From Enterobacteriaceae bacterium B14 (GTDB lineage: Bacteria; Pseudomonadota; Gammaproteobacteria; Enterobacterales; Enterobacteriaceae), in contig DF158882.1 of assembly GCA_000307305.1 (NCBI GenBank), forward strand, positions 609,956 to 673,955: DNA of 64,000 nt. The letters run 5' to 3'. Of the stretch, positions 9,227 through 17,495 are shown one piece after another (position 1 is the first letter of the stretch; each line of letters opens with the position of its first letter). Made by a program: the position numbers and the translations under genes. The notes under the pieces are model-generated. The model was not told where the DNA came from and did no database searches. It saw only the letters and a program-made list of their open reading frames with translations.

Positions 9227-10300
9227 ATGAAGTTATCAGCTATCTCGCTGCTTATTGCTGCGGCCTTGTTGGCCGGTTGCGCTGGAAAACATCGAGTAGG
9301 AGATCGTTCGCATGTGATGAATACGCCTACGTCAGCAACATCGAGCGGTATGCGGACGCTTCCCCCATTGCCTGCATTTGAGAAACCCCGAGTACCAGCT
9401 TCATTTCCTGAGTATGTAAAACTGCTAAAGCAGTATGCTTTGGAGCAAGGTATACCTACGGAAATTGCTGATAACGCCTTTGCCAACGTACATTTTATCA
9501 GCCGTATTGTGACAGCAGATCGCACTCAATTAGAAAAAACGACAACGCTGGATAGTTATTTAAGACGCGTACTCACCGCTAGAAAAGTCTCTCAGGCGAA
9601 AGAGAAATATCAGGAGTATCTACCAAAGCTCTCTATTGCAACATCACGTTATGGCGTACCTGAGCGCTATATTGTGGCGCTGTGGGCGATGGAAAGTGAC
9701 TTTGGAAGATTACAGGGGAACGAGGACATTATCTCCGCCATGGCAACCTTGGCATTTGAGGGGCGTCGTGAGGCTTTCTTCACGAAAGAGCTCATGTCTG
9801 CACTACTGATTGTAAAACAAGGCCATACAACGTTAGATAAGCTGAAGGGCTCATGGGCGGGTGCGATGGGGCAAAGCCAGTTTATGCCTAGCTCATATGT
9901 AAAATATGGCTCTGACGGTGACGGCGACGGATATATTGATATTTGGAAAAACGTAGATGATGTATTTGCTTCTACAGCGAATTATTTAGCCACAGAAGGG
10001 TGGCAGCCAGGACAAAACTGGGGCCGAGAGGTTAGGTTACCTGCTAACTTCCAGAAAAACTTGGCAGGCCTAGAGACGGCGCAAGCAAAAAGCCTCACAC
10101 AGTGGCAGCATCTTGGCGTACAACTCCCAGATGGCAGTACATTGCCGAGTGCAGATTTCAACGCATGGATCATTACGCCTGATGATATGCAAGGGCGAGC
10201 ATTTATCGTTTATGACAACTTCCGCACATTAATGCATTGGAATCGATCCTATTATTTTGCGATTAGCGTTGGTATGTTGGCTGACCGAATTATACGATAG
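9227..10300 (+). CDS. Lytic murein transglycosylase, MltB family lipoprotein
   Basis: 357 residues from the ATG at 9227, which has AAAGGAAAG just upstream; the ATG at 9200 lacks a good site. The signal peptide ends in lipobox LLAGC (Cys 18). The rest is a SltB/MltB-type domain: ALWAMESDFGR carries the expected catalytic glutamate (about residue 156) and GAMGQSQFMPSSY is the signature. A calcium-binding-like DGDGDG loop follows. It should cleave peptidoglycan to 1,6-anhydro products from the outer membrane. No C-terminal peptidoglycan-binding domain is seen. It sits between ycgL and ycgM. Confidence 0.88.
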   Translation: MKLSAISLLIAAALLAGCAGKHRVGDRSHVMNTPTSATSSGMRTLPPLPAFEKPRVPASFPEYVKLLKQYALEQGIPTEIADNAFANVHFISRIVTADRTQLEKTTTLDSYLRRVLTARKVSQAKEKYQEYLPKLSIATSRYGVPERYIVALWAMESDFGRLQGNEDIISAMATLAFEGRREAFFTKELMSALLIVKQGHTTLDKLKGSWAGAMGQSQFMPSSYVKYGSDGDGDGYIDIWKNVDDVFASTANYLATEGWQPGQNWGREVRLPANFQKNLAGLETAQAKSLTQWQHLGVQLPDGSTLPSADFNAWIITPDDMQGRAFIVYDNFRTLMHWNRSYYFAISVGMLADRIIR

Positions 10301-10418
10301 GTGATGAATTATTCGGCGTTAAAATGTAAATCGTCTTATGTGGGACTCTTCTTTATCCATCGTTTTTCAGATGATAGGAGGGTTTCCTGGCTATGTGGCT
10401 CAAAAGGAGCGAAACACT

Positions 10419-11075
10419 ATGTATCAACATCGAGACTGGCAAGGGGCATTACTGGAACTGCCAGTAAGTAAAGTGGTATGCGTTGGTAGCAACTATGCAG
10501 AGCATATTAAAGAGATGGGAAGCAGCCAATCAGCAGAGCCTGTTCTTTTCATCAAACCTGAAACAGCGTTGTGTGATATCAATCAGCCAGTCGTTATCCC
10601 AAAAGAGTATGGCTTAGTACATCATGAAGTTGAGCTGGCTATTTTAATCGGCACGGGTTTAAAACAGGCGAGTGAAGACAGAGTTGCACAGGCGATAGCA
10701 GGTTATGGTATCGCTTTAGATCTGACTCTGCGTGATCTACAAGGTGAGTGTAAAAAAGCAGGTAAACCTTGGGAAAAGGCGAAAGCGTTTGATGGTTCAT
10801 GTCCAATATCGGGCTTTATTCCGGTAAACAGCTTCGGCAATGCACAGGAAGCCCAGCTATCATTAACGGTTAATGGTGAACTGCGGCAAAATGGCAATAC
10901 CCGCGATATGATCACTGCGATCTTGCCACTGATCAGCTATATGAGTCGTTTCTTTACGCTACGTGCTGGCGATATTATTTTAACGGGCACACCTTCAGGC
11001 GTTGGGCCTTTGGTTGCAGGCGATGAGTTAATCCTTGGCCTTAATCAGCACACCTTAAGTACCCGCGTTATTTAA
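10419..11075 (+). CDS. ycgM: Fumarylacetoacetate hydrolase family protein YcgM
   Basis: 218 residues from the ATG at 10419; this matches the family N terminus MYQHRDWQGALLELP, and AAAGGAG lies upstream. YcgM belongs to the FAH superfamily, whose members hydrolyse or decarboxylate small beta-keto acids with a metal. SNYAEHIKEM, FIKPETAL, the metal-site segment VHHEVELAILIG and GDIILTGTPSGVGP are all present. A metabolic role such as oxaloacetate removal is possible but not shown by sequence. Confidence 0.93.
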   Translation: MYQHRDWQGALLELPVSKVVCVGSNYAEHIKEMGSSQSAEPVLFIKPETALCDINQPVVIPKEYGLVHHEVELAILIGTGLKQASEDRVAQAIAGYGIALDLTLRDLQGECKKAGKPWEKAKAFDGSCPISGFIPVNSFGNAQEAQLSLTVNGELRQNGNTRDMITAILPLISYMSRFFTLRAGDIILTGTPSGVGPLVAGDELILGLNQHTLSTRVI

Positions 11076-11086
11076 TCTCTCCTGTT

Positions 11087-11123
11087 CTGCCACTGAGTAC
11101 AAAAAAGTATGACTCAGTGGCAG
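11087..11123. terminator. Hairpin between ycgM and ycgN
   Basis: CTGCCACTGAGT (11087-11098) pairs perfectly with ACTCAGTGGCAG (11112-11123). No T tract follows on the plus strand, so termination is likely but not certain. Confidence 0.45.
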
Positions 11124-11233
11124 CACTTGCATCCTCTCTTTAAAGCGGCTATATAAGCTCCCTATATCTACCCAGTACATCTAAAAGGTGATGTGCAGGG
11201 TTTAATTTATTTGAATAACGGTTGGAAAAACAC

Positions 11234-11680
11234 ATGACAGAGCGCCCATTTTGGCAAACAAAAACGCTAGCAGAGATGACAGATAGCGAGTGGGAGTCAC
11301 TCTGTGACGGTTGTGGGCAGTGTTGTTTGCATAAATTGATCGATGCAGACACCGATGAGCTTTATTTCACCAATGTTGCCTGCAATCTGCTGAATATCAA
11401 AACCTGCCAGTGCCGCCACTATGAGACTCGTTTTAACTACGAAGAGGACTGCATTAAACTCACGCGTGAGAACTTGGTCACCTTTACATGGTTGCCACCG
11501 ACCTGTGCATATCGCATGTTGGAAGAGGGTAAGCCGCTGGCAGAGTGGCACCCGCTTATCACCGGTTCTAAGGCTGCGATGCATGGAGAACGGATCTCTG
11601 TACGTCATATTGCTGTGCGTGAGACTGAAGTAGAAGATTGGCAAGACCATATTATGAATAAGCCAAGCTGGGCGAGATAA
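11234..11680 (+). CDS. ycgN: UPF0260 family zinc/iron-cluster-binding protein YcgN
   Basis: 148 residues, close to E. coli YcgN throughout. The cysteine cluster [11 protein letters not shown] near residue 28, [15 protein letters not shown] and [12 protein letters not shown] mark the YkgJ/UPF0260 zinc- or iron-cluster-binding family; function unknown. I use the ATG at 11234; an in-frame TTG at 11222 would add four residues. It follows ycgM as in E. coli. Confidence 0.92.
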   Translation: MTERPFWQTKTLAEMTDSEWESLCDGCGQCCLHKLIDADTDELYFTNVACNLLNIKTCQCRHYETRFNYEEDCIKLTRENLVTFTWLPPTCAYRMLEEGKPLAEWHPLITGSKAAMHGERISVRHIAVRETEVEDWQDHIMNKPSWAR

Positions 11681-11750
11681 GATAAACCGATTTAAAGTAG
11701 CCTAATTGAAAAGTAATCGGAAGCTTAATTTTTTGGAAGGTGACAAAAAT

Positions 11751-12227
11751 ATGAAAGAGAAAGTATTTTTTTTAATTTTAATTATAGCATTACTTTCTGG
11801 CTGTTCGTTGAGTTACCAAGTTAGACACCAATTTCTTGATAGAATCGGGGAGCCTTTCACTTTTGATAAAGTTCAGTTTGCAGCAGGTAGTAATGCCGCT
11901 TATTTTATTGAAAGAACAGTAAGTAAAAGAAAGACGTACTACTCCATCATTATAGAAGAACAGGTATATAGTAGATCGAGATTATCTGGTGGCCAAATAA
12001 CGATGCAGATAGATGATGAAATTGTAAAAGTATATAGTGGCAAGCCATTTAGATATAAAAATATCAACAATAAAGTTAACGATATTCATTCTGGTGTTAT
12101 TACTTCAGAAACCCTTATGAGAATGTCTAAGGCTAAAATACTTAGAATTGAAGTTAATAGTGCACCGTTAACAATAGACGAAAAAGGAATTAGCTTTATT
12201 AAACGATTCCAACAAGAGTTTGGTTGA
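11751..12227 (+). CDS. Hypothetical lipoprotein
   Basis: 158 residues from the ATG at 11751 with GGAAGG 10 nt upstream. A clear lipoprotein signal peptide: MKEK, then a run rich in Phe, Leu and Ile, ending in LLSGC. I do not recognise the mature part. It is basic, with many Lys, Ile, Ser and Asn, has no cysteines after the lipobox, and ends KRFQQEFG. Base composition is clearly more AT-rich than in ycgM or ycgN, suggesting acquired or fast-evolving DNA. It lies at the edge of a 525-bp gap. Confidence 0.75.
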   Translation: MKEKVFFLILIIALLSGCSLSYQVRHQFLDRIGEPFTFDKVQFAAGSNAAYFIERTVSKRKTYYSIIIEEQVYSRSRLSGGQITMQIDDEIVKVYSGKPFRYKNINNKVNDIHSGVITSETLMRMSKAKILRIEVNSAPLTIDEKGISFIKRFQQEFG

Positions 12228-12712
12228 TATACTCATGATCATTGAAGACGCTTGTAGAATAAATAACTCAAACACAACAGATATTAAATAAGTTACGATC
12301 ACACTAATGAAGGAAAGAATAACTATACCAGTAGCATATGACGTGAAGTAACTAATAAGTAATAGCTTGGAGTTTCGAGTCAGTTAACCGTGAAAAAATA
12401 ACTAGTAAATTTTATCCGCATTGAGAAAGTATGCAACTCACATAGGATTGATGGCATTGCGAGATCCTGACCTTAATTCTATATAATTGCGAGCCTGTGC
12501 TCAATTTTTTGGCTCACACCATTACCATTAATCTGCATATTCGCAAGTACTGCTTTGCTTGGAGGCCAGTTTCCATTTGCTTCAGCTGTATTTACTGCAC
12601 CGAGCAATCTTATTTTATCTGGCTCTCGAATATATTCAATGATGAGAACTCTGAGTCCATTATTGATTATTTGGCATAAGATTTAACATTTAAATTCAAT
12701 GTCAATCATCTA
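12228..12712. other. AT-rich accessory gap
   Basis: About 485 bp without an intact gene between the orphan lipoprotein and the exported EEP hydrolase. Apart from the possible broken minus-strand gene listed separately, I see only scattered short repeats. Confidence 0.5.
12479..12660 (-). pseudogene. Possible small broken gene
   Basis: On the minus strand a frame ending in TAG at 12479-12481 reads protein-like: it contains IRLLGAVNTAEANGNWPP and NGNGVSQKIEHRLAII. No ATG opens that frame. An ATG at 12658-12660 in a neighbouring frame gives MDSEFSSLNIFESQIK before a TAA, within an A-rich run where a one-base shift would join the two. I do not recognise the product. It could also be chance. Confidence 0.3.
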
Positions 12713-12739
12713 AAAAGGCACATATTTACAGTGCCTTTT
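12713..12739 (-). terminator. Terminator after the EEP hydrolase gene
   Basis: AAAAGGCAC (12713-12721) and GTGCCTTTT (12731-12739) form a 9-bp stem with T-rich ends on both strands. It lies 14 bp after the stop codon of the minus-strand gene. Confidence 0.7.
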
Positions 12740-12752
12740 GAATGACCGAAGT

Positions 12753-13658
12753 TTATTGTTCTTGAAGCTCTAACTCAGCAATAATAGGTAAATGGTCGCT
12801 GGCGGTAGACCATTTAAAAGCAGAGCTATCAGATGGAACTGTCATACTCTTCACATTCCACTTTTGCCCTTTAAAAACAAATATATGGTCTATGTCTATC
12901 GCAGGGTTTACCGCTGGCCATGTCCGATAGTCTGTATCTTCTTTTTGAATTGGATTCCAGAAATAGCTAATTTCTTGAATGGGTTGCTCATTCATTGTTG
13001 AGTTAAAGTCACCGGCAAGAACTTTGATTGAAGAGGCGATATTCTTAAAATCGGAAGGCGCATCACCGATACTGACATCTAAAATATGGCGAACCTGCCC
13101 AATACGAACGGCTGGATCTTTTTGCCAATCTAAATGGGTTGTCATCACAATAATCGGAGAGTCAAATCCCGGTTTGGTGATTTGAGAGAGCAAAACAACG
13201 CGCTGTTCTGCGTCACCGGAAGGAAGGTTGATGACTTGCGATTTATCGATAGGAAATTTAGATAAGATCCCAAGGCCGTACTCTCCACCATCAAAATCAA
13301 GCGCTTTTCCAAAGGCGAAATAAAGGTTATGTGCTTTAGCGATCGTTTCTAATTGGTCAATCTTCCCGCTTCGAGCCGTTTTATTATCCACTTCGGTCAC
13401 AGCGATAACATCAGCATCGATTGTTCCAATGGCTTTATTTAGTGCTGAAAAATCAGAGATATTGCTAGAGGCTTCGTTTTTACCAATATTGTAGGTGGCT
13501 ATTTTTAGTGTAGGTTTATTGCTTTTGTAGGTCTTATTCGGTGTTCCGCCTTTTTCAACGGCGAGAATCTCAGAGCCAGTTAAGGCAGGGGCTGCAGTAG
13601 ATGAAAAAGCCACTAAGGCACCTGAACATACTAAGGCAGACAGCAGTTTTTCTTTCAT
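12753..13658 (-). CDS. Exported endonuclease/exonuclease/phosphatase family protein
   Basis: 301 residues from the ATG at 13658, whose product starts with a normal Sec signal peptide (MKEKLLSALVCSGALVAFSS, probable cleavage near TAAPA). Upstream ATGs would put residues before it. The mature part is an EEP (DNase I-like) domain: KIATYNIGKNE, VTEVDN, MTTHLDWQ, LAGDFNST and the terminal SDHLPI supply the usual Asn, Glu, His, Asp-Asn and His active-site residues. Substrate cannot be told: DNA, RNA, phospholipid and phosphoester cleavage all occur in the superfamily. It stands alone with its own terminator. Confidence 0.85.
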   Translation of the reverse strand: MKEKLLSALVCSGALVAFSSTAAPALTGSEILAVEKGGTPNKTYKSNKPTLKIATYNIGKNEASSNISDFSALNKAIGTIDADVIAVTEVDNKTARSGKIDQLETIAKAHNLYFAFGKALDFDGGEYGLGILSKFPIDKSQVINLPSGDAEQRVVLLSQITKPGFDSPIIVMTTHLDWQKDPAVRIGQVRHILDVSIGDAPSDFKNIASSIKVLAGDFNSTMNEQPIQEISYFWNPIQKEDTDYRTWPAVNPAIDIDHIFVFKGQKWNVKSMTVPSDSSAFKWSTASDHLPIIAELELQEQ

Positions 13659-13802
13659 GTTATATCCCATGGTTATATTTAATAAAAAATTCAAATGGTT
13701 GCCGCTATTATTAATGTCCTTTTTATAATCAGCATTGTAATGAGCCTACAGGCCCATAAGTTATAACAACACATATGCCGATAGATTTTTATGATCTATT
13801 AC

Positions 13803-15413
13803 TTAATATTTATGCAATTGATTAAAATGAATCTCAAATTTTGCCAAATATTTCGCCAGCCTATCGCCATCATTACTGCTGCTTCTTTGTGTTCGTGAGA
13901 CGGCATATACTTGTCGGCCTGCGGCAGACACGTTTTTAGACTCCGCGCATACCTTTAAGACATACTCCAACTGCACTAAATCAAAAGGGTCACAGTTCTG
14001 CCGGACATCCTCACTAACGTAGCGCGTCACTAAGCTGAAATCGTCCTCTGCATGTAATGAATTCCATTGATAGTTAAGCCTTAAGATCTCTTGTTCTACA
14101 TCGGATTCTGTTATTCGGCCTTGTTCGGATAGCGTCATCATACGAGTGACGGAGGCGGCTAAATCACGGAAATTGCCATACCAGTGAGCCTCTTTTGAGG
14201 TAGCAAAATAAAGAAAACGATCACGAGCCTGCTTGTTAAACCGAACCTGCTGGGTGAGTTCTAATGCTTGCCGCTCTAGCTCATAGTCGAGGTTTGGCTC
14301 TATATCTTCTCTACGCTCACTGAGGCCAGGGAGGCGATACGTCCATAGATTAATTCGGGCGAAAAGGTCTTCACGAAAACGACCCTCTTTTACCTCTATA
14401 CGCAAATCACGGTTGGTTCCAGCGATGAGTTGGAAATCACTACTGGCCTCTTTATCACTGCCAACGGGATAGAATTTTTTTTCTTCAATTGCCTTTAGCA
14501 ACATTGCCTGCTCATCTAGGCCTAACTCACCGATCTCATCAAGGAAAAGTAAGCCGAGATGGGCTGACTGTAACCAGCCTGTCCGCTGATTTTGGGCACC
14601 GGTAAATGCCCCTTTTACATGGCCAAACAGGGCAGACATGGCACCATCCCCACGAATAGTGGCGCAGTTAACTTCGACAAATTGACCACTCAGACGATGA
14701 CGCTCTTTTTTTAATTGGTAAATCCGTTTGGCGAGAAAAGACTTACCTGCACCTGTTGGCCCGGTAATCAGCATCGGGGCGGTAGAACGCAACGCGACAC
14801 GTTCAATTTCATCAACAGTATTGTTGAAGGCTTTATTGCGAGTCGCTATCCCTGCTTTTAATATCGAAAGCGCCTCTTGTTGTTCTTTATGAAAGCGTGT
14901 TGCCAAGCGATCGTAACGAGAGAGATCGAGGTCTATCACACTGTATTTTCCCGCCACTCCTTGAGACTTGCCTACTGGTGGTGAGGTTTGCAATAACTTG
15001 GCTGGAAAATAGCGAGTTTCCGTGAGCAAGAATAGACAGATTTGGGCGACGTGTGTCCCTGTTGTGATGTGTATCAAATACTCTTCATTATCAGGATCGA
15101 AGCTGTAGTTGCGGGTGAAATCGTGCAATACCTCGTACATTTCACCAAAATCCCAAGGATTGTCGATCTCCATAAAGGAGAGTTTGCTCTCAGTGTGTGG
15201 GGATATCTGCGCGATATCGTCGACGATTTTATTGCCGAGTCGGACAAAGTTGCTGGAACAGAGCAACTCGAATCTATCAATGACCAAATCTTCTTGTTGG
15301 CACAGAGCAACCGTTGGCCGCCAGCGTTGCCAGCGTTTTTGGCTGTATCCGTTATCCAATTTTGTACCAACAAACCCAATGACAACCGTTTTCTTCTTTC
15401 TATTCGAACCCAT
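13803..15413 (-). CDS. rtcR: RNA repair operon sigma-54 activator RtcR
   Basis: 536 residues. RtcR activates rtc RNA-repair genes with sigma-54 RNA polymerase when RNA damage ligands bind its N-terminal CARF-like domain. The N-terminal 180 residues form the RtcR regulatory domain. The AAA+ domain then has Walker A GPTGAGKSFLAK, the sigma-54-contacting GAFTGA motif (HVKGAFTGAQ), and Walker B LLFLDEIGEL. A helix-turn-helix-like end (SAAGRQVYAVSRTQ) closes it. It is divergent from rsr, with a sigma-54 promoter in the gap. Confidence 0.96.
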   Translation of the reverse strand: MGSNRKKKTVVIGFVGTKLDNGYSQKRWQRWRPTVALCQQEDLVIDRFELLCSSNFVRLGNKIVDDIAQISPHTESKLSFMEIDNPWDFGEMYEVLHDFTRNYSFDPDNEEYLIHITTGTHVAQICLFLLTETRYFPAKLLQTSPPVGKSQGVAGKYSVIDLDLSRYDRLATRFHKEQQEALSILKAGIATRNKAFNNTVDEIERVALRSTAPMLITGPTGAGKSFLAKRIYQLKKERHRLSGQFVEVNCATIRGDGAMSALFGHVKGAFTGAQNQRTGWLQSAHLGLLFLDEIGELGLDEQAMLLKAIEEKKFYPVGSDKEASSDFQLIAGTNRDLRIEVKEGRFREDLFARINLWTYRLPGLSERREDIEPNLDYELERQALELTQQVRFNKQARDRFLYFATSKEAHWYGNFRDLAASVTRMMTLSEQGRITESDVEQEILRLNYQWNSLHAEDDFSLVTRYVSEDVRQNCDPFDLVQLEYVLKVCAESKNVSAAGRQVYAVSRTQRSSSNDGDRLAKYLAKFEIHFNQLHKY

Positions 15414-15510
15414 GATCTATCCATTTATATATTTATCTATAAATTTAGATATTTTATTTTTCTGCAGTTATGCTGACACAATGAGTGATAATAAGAAATA
15501 AAAATAATAA

Positions 15511-15525
15511 TTGATTAAAAATCAA
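15511..15525. promoter_or_regulatory. Inverted repeat, possible RtcR enhancer site
   Basis: TTGATT-AAA-AATCAA, a perfect 6-3-6 inverted repeat about 36 bp upstream of the sigma-54 promoter and between rtcR and rsr. RtcR needs an upstream site, and this is the clearest dyad, but the region is very AT-rich and chance is possible. Confidence 0.3.
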
Positions 15526-15560
15526 TAAATTAATTATTTATTTCAGGGTTTATTAAAAGT

Positions 15561-15576
15561 TGGCACAAGGTTGGCA
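15561..15576 (+). promoter_or_regulatory. Sigma-54 (-24/-12) promoter for rsr-Y RNA-rtcB
   Basis: TGGCACAAGGTTGGCA aligns with the sigma-54 consensus TGGCACGNNNNTTGCA. The GG at -24 and GC at -12 are intact with correct spacing; TTGC is TGGC here. It lies 127 bp before the rsr start and beside the divergent rtcR, the expected activator. Transcription should start near 15588. Confidence 0.8.
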
Positions 15577-15702
15577 ATATCTATTGGCATAAGAGAAACG
15601 AAAAGATGTTGAGAGTGAATCAGGCAGATAGAGAAGCTGCATTGCGAAAGACATCATTTACGTATAGTCAGATAAAGCAGCTTGTCTCAATGGAGAATGA
15701 AC

Positions 15703-17268
15703 ATGGCAAATTTAAAACTATTTAAAAGCAAGATTGATAATAAATTGCCTAAGGCACATGCAATAAATGAAGCGGGCGGCATAGCTTATCAGTTCAAATC
15801 AGAACATCAGTTGGCACAGTATGCGGCAACCGGCTGTTTGAACGGCACGTATTATGCCTCTGCTGAAGCTCAGTTTAATACGGTACTTGCTTTGTGCAAG
15901 GACGTAGCGCCAATCACCATTGCTAAAATAGCGATTTATTGCCGTGAAAAAGGTTATATGAAGGACATGCCAGCGCTACTGCTTGCTGTGTTATCGCTTG
16001 AAGAGTCTGACTATTTTTCAGCAGCGTTTCCGCGTGTGGTGAACAACGGCAAAATGCTACGTAACTTTGTGCAAATTATGCGTAGTGGCGCGGTAGGGAG
16101 AATGTCTCTGGGCAGCCGCCCGAAAAAATGGGTACAAAACTGGCTAAATAATGCGAATGAAAAAGCCTTGTTAGCGGCGGCAGTAGGAAATAGTCCTTCT
16201 TTAGCTGATGTGGTGAAAATGGTGCATCCAAAACCCGCTGAAGCATGGAGAGAAGCCTTCTTCGCTTGGTTAATTGGTAAGCCTTATAACGAAGAGGCAT
16301 TGCCTCCGCTCACCAAAGCGTTTGAAGCTTATAAAAAGCAGCGTAAAGGCGAGGTGCCAGATGTCCCATTCCAGATGCTCACCTCACTTGAGTTGGGTGC
16401 AGAAGAGTGGGCGAGTATTGCGAAGACTGGCAGTTGGCAAATGGTACGGATGAACTTGAATACATTTGAGAGACACGGCGTATTTAATATCCGTGGCATG
16501 GATAAAGTGGTGGCGAATAAATTGCAAGATGTTGAAAGCATTCGTCGATCTAACGTGTTTCCTTACCAGTTACTGACGGCTTATCAGGCTGCCAAGCAGA
16601 CGATTCCGGCGAAAGTGCGTGATGCATTGCAAGAAGCATTAGAGATTGCACTGATGAATGTGCCCGCGTTGAATGGTCGGGTTGTTGTATGCCCTGATGT
16701 TTCCGGCTCAATGCACAGCCCAGCAACTGGGTATCGTGAAGGGGCAACCACGGTGACGCGCTGTATTGATGTTGCTGGCTTAATCGCTGCAACTTATATG
16801 CGTAAACAGAGTGATACGTTGGTACTGCCTTTTGAGCGTGATGTAGTCTCTATCAATCTGAACTCACGGGATTCAGTGATGACGAACGCACAGAAGTTAG
16901 CCTCGATTGGTGGGGGTGGCACTAACTGTAGCGCACCACTGAGGTGGTTGAACAAAAGAGATGAGCGTGCCGATATTGTGATTCTGGTTTCAGATAACGA
17001 ATCTTGGTTGGATGCTCCTCGCTATGACCATGGTGCAACAAAAACCATGAGTCAGTGGGAAATATTTAAGCGAAATAACCCACAAGCTAAATTAGTCTGC
17101 TTGGATATGCAGCCGTATGCCACGACTCAAGTAAAGGAAAATGCAGATATCTTGAATATTGGTGGTTTCTCTGATGCCGTATTCAACATGATCGCAGCCT
17201 TTGCGGAAGGAGAGATGAAAGAAGATCACTGGATGGGCATTATTAATAACGTGACGTTGTCACAATAA
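15703..17268 (+). CDS. rsr: Rsr, bacterial Ro60-like TROVE domain RNA-binding protein
   Basis: 521 residues from the ATG at 15703, preceded by GGAG at 15692-15695; upstream TTG and ATG codons are less well placed. The start MANLKLFKSK and the segment LAQYAATGCLNGTYY are typical of bacterial Rsr. The N-terminal two thirds is the HEAT-repeat TROVE ring that binds single-stranded RNA ends and Y RNA. The C-terminal von Willebrand A domain has a MIDAS motif, CPDVSGSMH, plus GGGGTNCSAPL. In other bacteria Rsr works with exonucleases such as PNPase on damaged or structured RNA. Y RNA genes follow at once. Confidence 0.96.
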   Translation: MANLKLFKSKIDNKLPKAHAINEAGGIAYQFKSEHQLAQYAATGCLNGTYYASAEAQFNTVLALCKDVAPITIAKIAIYCREKGYMKDMPALLLAVLSLEESDYFSAAFPRVVNNGKMLRNFVQIMRSGAVGRMSLGSRPKKWVQNWLNNANEKALLAAAVGNSPSLADVVKMVHPKPAEAWREAFFAWLIGKPYNEEALPPLTKAFEAYKKQRKGEVPDVPFQMLTSLELGAEEWASIAKTGSWQMVRMNLNTFERHGVFNIRGMDKVVANKLQDVESIRRSNVFPYQLLTAYQAAKQTIPAKVRDALQEALEIALMNVPALNGRVVVCPDVSGSMHSPATGYREGATTVTRCIDVAGLIAATYMRKQSDTLVLPFERDVVSINLNSRDSVMTNAQKLASIGGGGTNCSAPLRWLNKRDERADIVILVSDNESWLDAPRYDHGATKTMSQWEIFKRNNPQAKLVCLDMQPYATTQVKENADILNIGGFSDAVFNMIAAFAEGEMKEDHWMGIINNVTLSQ

Positions 17269-17285
17269 AGTAAGTAAAGGAAAAC

Positions 17286-17367
17286 GAGTGTCGCAGGATA
17301 AATGCCGATAAGACTACATTTTTGAAAATGCCAACGTCTTATTACACCTTGTTATTTTGGGGCACTC
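17286..17367 (+). ncRNA. Y RNA 1, short form without tRNA-like domain
   Basis: Outer stem: 17286-17301 pairs with 17352-17367 (16 positions, 15 pairs counting G-T). Then ATGCC, inner stem GATAAGAC (17307-17314) with GTCTTATT (17336-17343), TACAT, and a small CATTT/AAATG hairpin at the tip. The 5' motif ATGCCGATAAGACTACAT matches Y RNA 3 at 16 of 18 positions. It starts 18 bp after the rsr stop. The Ro-binding type stem is there, but the tRNA mimic is missing. Ends are estimated from the fold. Confidence 0.7.
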
Positions 17368-17377
17368 TACAGTGTTA

Positions 17378-17485
17378 GCGGTAAATGCAGACGAAATTAC
17401 ATGACCAGGTTCTAAGCCTAAGTCACCAGAGCATCTGGTGATAGCACCACGGGCAGAACCGTATTTCGTCCCCCTTTGTTACCGC
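17378..17485 (+). ncRNA. Y RNA 2 with degenerate tRNA-like domain
   Basis: Outer stem GCGGTAA (17378-17384) with TTACCGC (17479-17485). Then ATGCA, inner stem GACGAAAT (17390-17397) with ATTTCGTC (17463-17470), and TACAT as in the other copies. The tip holds AGG-TTCTAAG-CCT (17407-17419), a T-arm-like loop with the TTC..A pattern; a 7-bp hairpin TCACCAG/CTGGTGA (17423-17441) where copy 3 has its capped acceptor; and a segment from 17442 that weakly resembles a D arm. GGTTCT/AGAACC is an alternative closing stem. Confidence 0.72.
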
Positions 17486-17495
17486 GCCAAATATA

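Noticed and set aside
12497-12679. A 60-residue plus-strand frame
   Set aside because: Composition rich in Cys, Phe and Trp with no ribosome binding site; it lies opposite the more protein-like minus frame.
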